A stretch of DNA of 9,531 nt from Acidobacteriota bacterium (GTDB taxonomy: Bacteria > Acidobacteriota > Terriglobia > Terriglobales > Acidobacteriaceae): positions 1-9,531 of the forward strand of contig JAJZFE010000285.1 in NCBI GenBank assembly GCA_021798655.1. The letters run 5' to 3'. Below are positions 4,668 through 9,531 of this stretch, piece by piece (the first letter of the stretch is position 1; each line of letters starts with the position of its first letter). A model generated the notes under the pieces. The model was not told the DNA's origin. It did not search any database and saw only the letters and a list, made by a program, of their open reading frames with translations. Both the position numbers and the translations under genes were made by a program.

Positions 4668-6467
4668 TTAGCGCTGCGCGCGGGTAATCTTTGCGGCTAC
4701 GACGGCGGGGTCGTAGATGGGTGAGGAGCAGGCCGTGGCGGTGCAGAGGAAGAGCGCCGCGCGGGGCAGCGTGGGGTACTGCACGGTGGTGGGGAGGGGA
4801 TGCGCGTCGTGGGGATCGCGCCACTCGATCAGCTCATGCTGGGTGAAGGCGCGCAGGGCTGCGGTGTGCAGTGTCTGTGCGGCTGCGTCGTTGGGCGCGC
4901 CGAGGATGGTGACGTGCAGCGGCGCGGTGGTGACGTCGTCGTGCGCGAGCAGCGTGCCGGCGGAGAGCCACTGCTTTGCGATGGCGGGCGTGGCGAGGTA
5001 GCGCATGGCTTCAGTGGCTAACGCCTGGTCTTCGGTGTTGCCGGTGGCGGCGCTGAGTAGCGTGGCGAACTGGACGAGTGCGATGTTTTCGTCGCGGTCG
5101 GGGTGGGGTTTGAAGGCGGCGTCGGTGGCGGTGGCGGAGGTGATGAAGCCGGTGCCGGGGGTGCGCGGCTGGAAGTGGCCGGCGATAAAGCTGGCGGCGT
5201 CCTGCGCGCGCTGCAGGTCGCGGCGGTCGGCGGTGACGAGGTAGAGTTCGAGGAAGGCGCGGCCCATGAAGAGCGTGTCGGCGAGGTAGGGGCCGGCGGG
5301 AGCTTGTGTTGCGAGCGGCGGGTCATCGTGACGATAGCCGCCGCCGGGGAGGCTGCGGTGCGCGACGATCCACTGCGCGGCGCGGCGAGCGTCGGCGAGC
5401 GCGGAGGCGTCGCCGCTGACGGCGTAGAGGTCGGCGAGCGCCTGGATGGTCCAGCCATTCTCGCGCGAGTAGACGTGCTTGTCGACGCGCGGGATGCCCT
5501 GCGCGATGCGATGAGCGTCGTCGAGCGCGAAGTAGGGAGCGTTTTCGGTGCCGTCGTCGTGCAGGTCGGCGTCCTGCGAGACGAAGACGGCGCCGGTGGG
5601 GCCGTCGGTGAGGAAGCGGCGCAGGTAGCGGTGGACGGCCTGCGCGGTGGCGAGGTCGGCGGGGTTGTGCAGCTGCGCGTACGCGAGCGAGTAGGTGCGG
5701 AGGTAGGCGGCCTGGATGAAGATGAGCTTTTCGAAGTGCGGCTCGTTCCAGACGCCATCGACGGAGTATTGATACGCGCCGCCCCAGACGGGGTCGATGA
5801 GCGCGGCGGCGTTGTGCAGGCTGGTGGTGAGGCGCTGCGAATAGGTGGCGTTGCCGTGCGCGGCGAGGCGGAGTGCGAGCGCGTAGCTGTCGGCGTCGAG
5901 GTACTTGTGACCGAAGGCCCAGCCGGCGGATTGCGTGTCGTACTGCTGCTCGTAGTTGCGTTGAACGGCGGCGAGAAGCGTGGGAGACAGGCTTGCGTCG
6001 GCGGCGGGATGGAGCGCGGCCTCGCGCTCGATGCTGGGGCCTGGCGAGGGATCGCGGATGATGGCGCGCAGCATGGCGACCATCTGCTGCGGCTCGATGT
6101 AGCCCTGGCGCTTGACGATCTCGCTGCCGTTGGCGGCGAAGACGACGGTGGCGGGCCAGCCGTAGTCCTGATAGCGGTTGGAGATGTCGGGGCGGGAGTC
6201 CTGATCGACGCGGATGAGCAGGTACTTTTCGTTGAGGAGCTTGACGACGGCGGGGTCGGCGTAGGTGGTCGCGTCCATGACGTGACACCAGTGGCACCAG
6301 ACGGCTTCGAGGTCGAGGAGGACGAACTTGTGCTGCTGCTGCGCCTGCGTGAAGACGGACTGCGACCAGGGCTGCCAGTGCAGCGACTGTTGCGCGGGAC
6401 ATGCGGAGGCGATGGCGTAGAGTGTGCAGGCGAGGAGCGAGCGCGTGATGAGTGTGGCGATTCGCAT
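4668..6467 (-). CDS. Secreted DUF255/YyaL-type protein: thioredoxin fold plus alpha/alpha toroid domain
   Basis: The product is 599 residues. Seen: an N-terminal signal sequence (1-25, hydrophobic core LLACTLYAIASA). C23 may serve as a lipoprotein cysteine, though the lipobox is imperfect. Next comes a thioredoxin-like domain with AVWCHWCHVMD (C58, C61) and the cis-proline region GWPATVVF (P105), about residues 30-140. A long helical toroid domain follows (about 160-520), with family-typical DPVWGGAYQYSVDGVWNEPH, ENAPYFALDD and ENGWTIQALADLY. The C-terminus LCTATACSSPI is also family-like. The family (YyaL, human SPATA20) has no settled function; a periplasmic redox or sugar-related role is possible. 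The open frame extends far upstream, but that part is antisense-like; the signal peptide supports this ATG. The gene follows the aminotransferase gene after 38 bases, so the two are probably co-transcribed. No clear Shine-Dalgarno. Confidence 0.85.
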   Translation of the reverse strand: MRIATLITRSLLACTLYAIASACPAQQSLHWQPWSQSVFTQAQQQHKFVLLDLEAVWCHWCHVMDATTYADPAVVKLLNEKYLLIRVDQDSRPDISNRYQDYGWPATVVFAANGSEIVKRQGYIEPQQMVAMLRAIIRDPSPGPSIEREAALHPAADASLSPTLLAAVQRNYEQQYDTQSAGWAFGHKYLDADSYALALRLAAHGNATYSQRLTTSLHNAAALIDPVWGGAYQYSVDGVWNEPHFEKLIFIQAAYLRTYSLAYAQLHNPADLATAQAVHRYLRRFLTDGPTGAVFVSQDADLHDDGTENAPYFALDDAHRIAQGIPRVDKHVYSRENGWTIQALADLYAVSGDASALADARRAAQWIVAHRSLPGGGYRHDDPPLATQAPAGPYLADTLFMGRAFLELYLVTADRRDLQRAQDAASFIAGHFQPRTPGTGFITSATATDAAFKPHPDRDENIALVQFATLLSAATGNTEDQALATEAMRYLATPAIAKQWLSAGTLLAHDDVTTAPLHVTILGAPNDAAAQTLHTAALRAFTQHELIEWRDPHDAHPLPTTVQYPTLPRAALFLCTATACSSPIYDPAVVAAKITRAQR

Positions 6468-6505
6468 CGTGCTAGAGGTACGGTGCTCTGCGCGGTTCTG
6501 GATGT

Positions 6506-7705
6506 TCAGTAGGTGATGGCGGCGAGGCGCTGGGCGGCTTCGGCGAGTTCGTCGTCTTTCTTGGCGAAGCAGAAACGGAGGAGGTCTTCGCCGCGGTTGA
6601 GGCCGTTGGCGTCGTTGCCGAAGAAGGCTGAGCCGGCGACGGCGGCGACGCCGGTGTCGCGGAGCAGGCGGCGTGCGCGCTCGCGGCCGTTGCTGCCGGG
6701 GATGCTGGTGGCGTGGGCGAGGACGTAGTATGCGCCTGCGGGGACGGAGGGTTGCAGGCCGGCGGTGCGGAGAGCCGCGCAGAGCACGTCGCGCTTGCGC
6801 TGGTGGTCGGCGGCGACGGTGGTGTAGAAGCTGTCGGGCAACGCGAGCAGGCCGGCGGCTGCGCCGTGTTGCAGCGGCGACGGCGCGCAGACGTAGACCA
6901 GGTCGTGGAAGTAGCTGATGGCGGGCATCCAGCGCTCGCTGGCGGTGAGGTAGCCGAGTCGCCAGCCGGTGACGGAAAAGGTCTTGGAGAAGCCGGAGAG
7001 GGTGATGGTGCGTTCGGCCATGCCGGGCAGCGCGGCGAGGCTGAGGTGCGTGAGGCCGTCGTAGATGAAGTGCTCGTACATCTCGTCGGTGATGACGAAG
7101 AGGTCGTGCGCGATGGCGATGTCGGCGAGCGCGTGCAGCTCGGCGAGCGAGAAGACTTTGCCGGAGGGGTTGGAGGGCGAGTTGAGGATGATGGCGCGAG
7201 TGCGTGGTGTGATGGCGGCGCGCAGGCGTGCGGGGTCGAAGGCCCAGTCCGGCGCGTCCATTGGCACGATGACCGGGACGACGCGCAGCGAACGCAGCGT
7301 GCTGACGTGGTAGCCGTAGAAGGGCTCGAAGAGGATGCACTCGTCGCCGGGGTTGAGCAGCGCCATGACGGTGGCCTGCATGGCGCCGGTGGCGCCGCTG
7401 GTGACGAGCACCTGCGTTTCGGGGTTCACGTCGAGATGGTTGAAGCGCGCGAACTTCTGCGCGATGGCCTCGCGCAGGGACTCGATGCCTTCGGCGCGGG
7501 TGTAGATGTTGTGGCCGGCGTGGATGGCGGCGATGGCGGCCTCGACGACGGCGTGTGGCGGGTCGGTGTCGCAGACGCCCTGCGCGAGGTTGATGCCGTT
7601 GACGGCGGCGCAGGCCGTGCTCATGGCGCGGATCTCGGACTGCACCTGGTTGGGCGCGATCTCACTGAGGCGAAGCGGGGTTTCGGTGGCGAGGGCTGTC
7701 GGCAT
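6506..7705 (-). CDS. PLP-dependent class I/II aminotransferase (methionine/kynurenine aminotransferase-like)
   Basis: A cytosolic aminotransferase of fold type I, 399 residues from ATG at 7705-7703. Seen: NLAQGVCDTDPP (39-50), the cofactor-binding SGATGAMQA (103-111), NSPSNPSGKVF (175-185) with the conserved Asn/Pro, ITDEMYEHFIYDG (205-217), the Schiff-base lysine K241 in SGFSKTFSVTGWRLG, and the C-terminal substrate-carboxylate arginine in LLRFCFAKK. These resemble the YbdL/KAT subgroup, which acts on methionine, aromatic amino acids or kynurenine; the substrate cannot be told from sequence. An ATG 54 bases further upstream (7759) is in frame and would add 18 residues, but family members start near SEIAPNQVQSEIRAMS, so I prefer the inner start. 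Neither has a good ribosome site. A DUF255 gene follows after 38 bases. Confidence 0.88.
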   Translation of the reverse strand: MPTALATETPLRLSEIAPNQVQSEIRAMSTACAAVNGINLAQGVCDTDPPHAVVEAAIAAIHAGHNIYTRAEGIESLREAIAQKFARFNHLDVNPETQVLVTSGATGAMQATVMALLNPGDECILFEPFYGYHVSTLRSLRVVPVIVPMDAPDWAFDPARLRAAITPRTRAIILNSPSNPSGKVFSLAELHALADIAIAHDLFVITDEMYEHFIYDGLTHLSLAALPGMAERTITLSGFSKTFSVTGWRLGYLTASERWMPAISYFHDLVYVCAPSPLQHGAAAGLLALPDSFYTTVAADHQRKRDVLCAALRTAGLQPSVPAGAYYVLAHATSIPGSNGRERARRLLRDTGVAAVAGSAFFGNDANGLNRGEDLLRFCFAKKDDELAEAAQRLAAITY

Positions 7706-7710
7706 AGGTC

Positions 7711-7736
7711 GGCTCGGAGGTAGATGGGCTCGGAGG
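7711..7736. repeat. 10-base direct repeat at the aminotransferase start
   Basis: GGCTCGGAGG occurs exactly at 7711-7720 and 7727-7736, 16 bases apart, just upstream of the preferred aminotransferase start. If translation began at 7759 this would be coding sequence; otherwise it is a candidate regulator site. Function not recognised. Confidence 0.4.
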
Positions 7737-7802
7737 ATCGAGAGCAACGTGTCTCCCATCTTACCGCCAGCCGCGAAGCCTTTGCCGCCAGCTGCGCCGC
7801 GC

Positions 7803-7955
7803 CTACACGATGCGCAGCAGCCAGAGGATCAGGAAGATCAGCAGGATGGTGCCGAGCGTGCCGCTGGGGAAGTAGCCCCAGTTACGCGAGTAGCCGTAGT
7901 GCGGAACTGAGCCGAACAGCAGGATCAGAATGATGATGACGATGATGAGTTCCAC
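7803..7955 (-). CDS. Small membrane protein, DUF3309-like (50 residues)
   Basis: The gene is short and starts with GTG (7955-7953). A strong GGAGG lies five bases upstream and the stop is TAG at 7805-7803. Seen in the 50-residue product: a first hydrophobic segment ELIIVIIILILLFGS, a central turn with PHYGYSRNWGYFPSGTLG, and a second hydrophobic segment TILLIFLILWLLRIV. The two-helix hairpin with SRxWGYxPSGxLG between the helices is the hallmark of the DUF3309 family as I know it. Its function is unknown; such proteins are common near stress genes. It faces away from another tiny membrane-protein gene, so the two share an upstream region, and it lies 97 bases before the aminotransferase gene on the same strand. 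Confidence 0.85.
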   Translation of the reverse strand: MELIIVIIILILLFGSVPHYGYSRNWGYFPSGTLGTILLIFLILWLLRIV

Positions 7956-7960
7956 GATTG

Positions 7961-7965
7961 CCTCC
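7961..7965 (-). promoter_or_regulatory. Ribosome binding site fixing the GTG start of the DUF3309-like gene
   Basis: On the minus strand this reads GGAGG, followed by the five-base spacer CAATC and GTG. It is the best-formed ribosome site in this half of the window and is the main reason to accept the non-ATG start of a 50-codon gene. Confidence 0.8.
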
Positions 7966-7981
7966 AGAGAGTTGCAGCGAT

Positions 7982-8009
7982 AGAGGTAGGTGCAGAGAGG
8001 TAGATGCAG
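7982..8009. repeat. Tandem 14-base repeat between two divergent small genes
   Basis: Two abutting 14-base units, AGAGGTAGGTGCAG (7982-7995) and AGAGGTAGATGCAG (7996-8009), differ at one position. They lie 27 bases upstream of the DUF3309-like start. The rest of the 233-base spacer (7956-8188) shows no clear promoter to me. It may be a paired regulator site in the 5' region of the minus-strand gene. Confidence 0.5.
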
Positions 8010-8188
8010 GATGGCGCGGCAGTGTTATCCCGGAGCGGAATTCGGAGCGAGACGAGGGGCGAGCCGATGTGTCTTCGCCTCCAGATGCCTGGCGCGCAGA
8101 TACTTCGCGCCTGCATACAACGCGGCGTGGCGTGGTGCGCTCTTATGAGATTGCGTTCCTATCTTCGTTTGTACACACGGGTGCCCTT

Positions 8189-8335
8189 ATGTTCCTGATT
8201 CTCGCGCTGGTTCTGCTTGTACTGTGGGCGGGCGGCTTCTTCGTATTTCATGTGGCAGGGTTCTTTATTCACCTGCTGATTCTCTTTGCGGTGATCTCGC
8301 TGATTCTGCACTTTGTGCGCGGACGCAGCGCTTGA
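8189..8335 (+). CDS. Small membrane protein, lmo0937-like (48 residues)
   Basis: A 48-residue, almost wholly hydrophobic protein from ATG at 8189. Seen: a first segment LILALVLLVLWAGGFFVF, a short link HVAGFFIH, a second segment LLILFAVISLILHFV and a basic end RGRSA. The pattern of a short helix, a G-FIH turn and a final hydrophobic helix ending in an RGR-like tail is that of the lmo0937/DUF5670-type family, which has no assigned function and is often seen among stress-induced small proteins. An open frame continues upstream to about 7958, but the family homology begins at this ATG. No Shine-Dalgarno is evident, so the start is somewhat uncertain. The gene ends 68 bases before the oppositely oriented lon gene, with a hairpin between. 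Confidence 0.8.
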   Translation: MFLILALVLLVLWAGGFFVFHVAGFFIHLLILFAVISLILHFVRGRSA

Positions 8336-8349
8336 AGCGGCGATGAAAC

Positions 8350-8383
8350 ACAGCGGCCGAGCCTGTGCAGGCTCGGCCGTTGT
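8350..8383. terminator. Strong hairpin terminator between converging genes
   Basis: CGGCCGAGCCTG (8354-8365) is perfectly complementary to 8368-8379. On the plus strand the stem extends outward to 8350 and 8383 through one G-U pair, giving 16 pairs. On the minus strand the hairpin is followed by TGTTTC, a modest T tract, so it best serves lon, which ends at 8404. On the plus strand the following TTGTGG is a poor tract, but the stem could still stop transcription of the small membrane gene. Confidence 0.75.
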
Positions 8384-8403
8384 GGTGTGGGCCGGTGGAG
8401 TGG

Positions 8404-9531
<1,128 letters not shown>

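Noticed and set aside
5103..6512. 469-codon plus-strand open frame
   Set aside because: Antisense to the DUF255 gene, Gly/Val/Asp/Glu-rich with no domain; typical shadow frame of GC-rich DNA.
6468..7340. Upstream extension of the DUF255 open frame giving an 890-residue protein
   Set aside because: The added part is Arg-rich shadow sequence in another frame of the aminotransferase gene; a signal peptide begins at 6467.
6713..7723. 336-codon plus-strand open frame
   Set aside because: Antisense shadow of the aminotransferase gene, no recognisable motif.
7958..8188. N-terminal extension of the lmo0937-like gene to 125 codons
   Set aside because: The extra residues are polar, lack any family resemblance and cover the divergent control region; the hydrophobic family core starts at 8189.

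Overview
The window looks like chromosomal DNA of a GC-rich, aerobic, Gram-negative-type bacterium. The gene families and the style of the small membrane proteins suggest Acidobacteriota, perhaps the Terriglobia group (Granulicella, Edaphobacter, Terriglobus). That assignment is inferred from recalled family features; there is no rRNA or other marker to fix it. Genes are densely packed, and there is no phage, IS element, tRNA, rRNA or CRISPR array.

Layout. (1) Positions 1-2563, minus strand: a cytochrome c maturation operon transcribed right to left, ccmA - ybaK - ccmB - ccmC. CcmC runs off the left edge. A Cys-tRNA(Pro) deacylase gene sits between ccmA and ccmB, with 4-base ATGA overlaps on both sides. 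(2) Positions 2564-2938: a 375-base divergent intergenic region. It holds a purine-rich direct repeat, a candidate plus-strand promoter, and a structured leader that reads as a SAM-I/SAM-IV superfamily riboswitch. (3) Positions 2939-4536, plus strand: a two-gene operon of a threonine-synthase-family PLP enzyme and a CysO/ThiS/MoaD-like sulfur carrier protein ending in Gly-Gly-Cys. (4) Positions 4537-4667: a short convergent spacer with a hairpin-forming, repeat-like element. (5) Positions 4668-7705, minus strand: a class I/II aminotransferase followed 38 bases later by a secreted DUF255/YyaL-type thioredoxin-fold protein. (6) Positions 7803-8335: two tiny divergent membrane-protein genes (DUF3309-like and lmo0937-like), separated by 233 bases that carry a tandem 14-base repeat. 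(7) Positions 8404-9531, minus strand: the C-terminal part of the Lon protease, followed by a strong hairpin terminator shared with the small gene facing it.

How the parts fit. CcmA, CcmB and CcmC form the heme-handling module of System I cytochrome c biogenesis. The most interesting unit is regions 2-3. A SAM-sensing leader in front of a ThrC-like enzyme and a CysO-like carrier suggests that the pair serves methionine/homocysteine (sulfur) metabolism, with sulfur delivered as a protein thiocarboxylate, and not only threonine synthesis. The carrier's extra C-terminal Cys implies that a processing protease is encoded elsewhere. The remaining genes look like ordinary housekeeping or stress functions.
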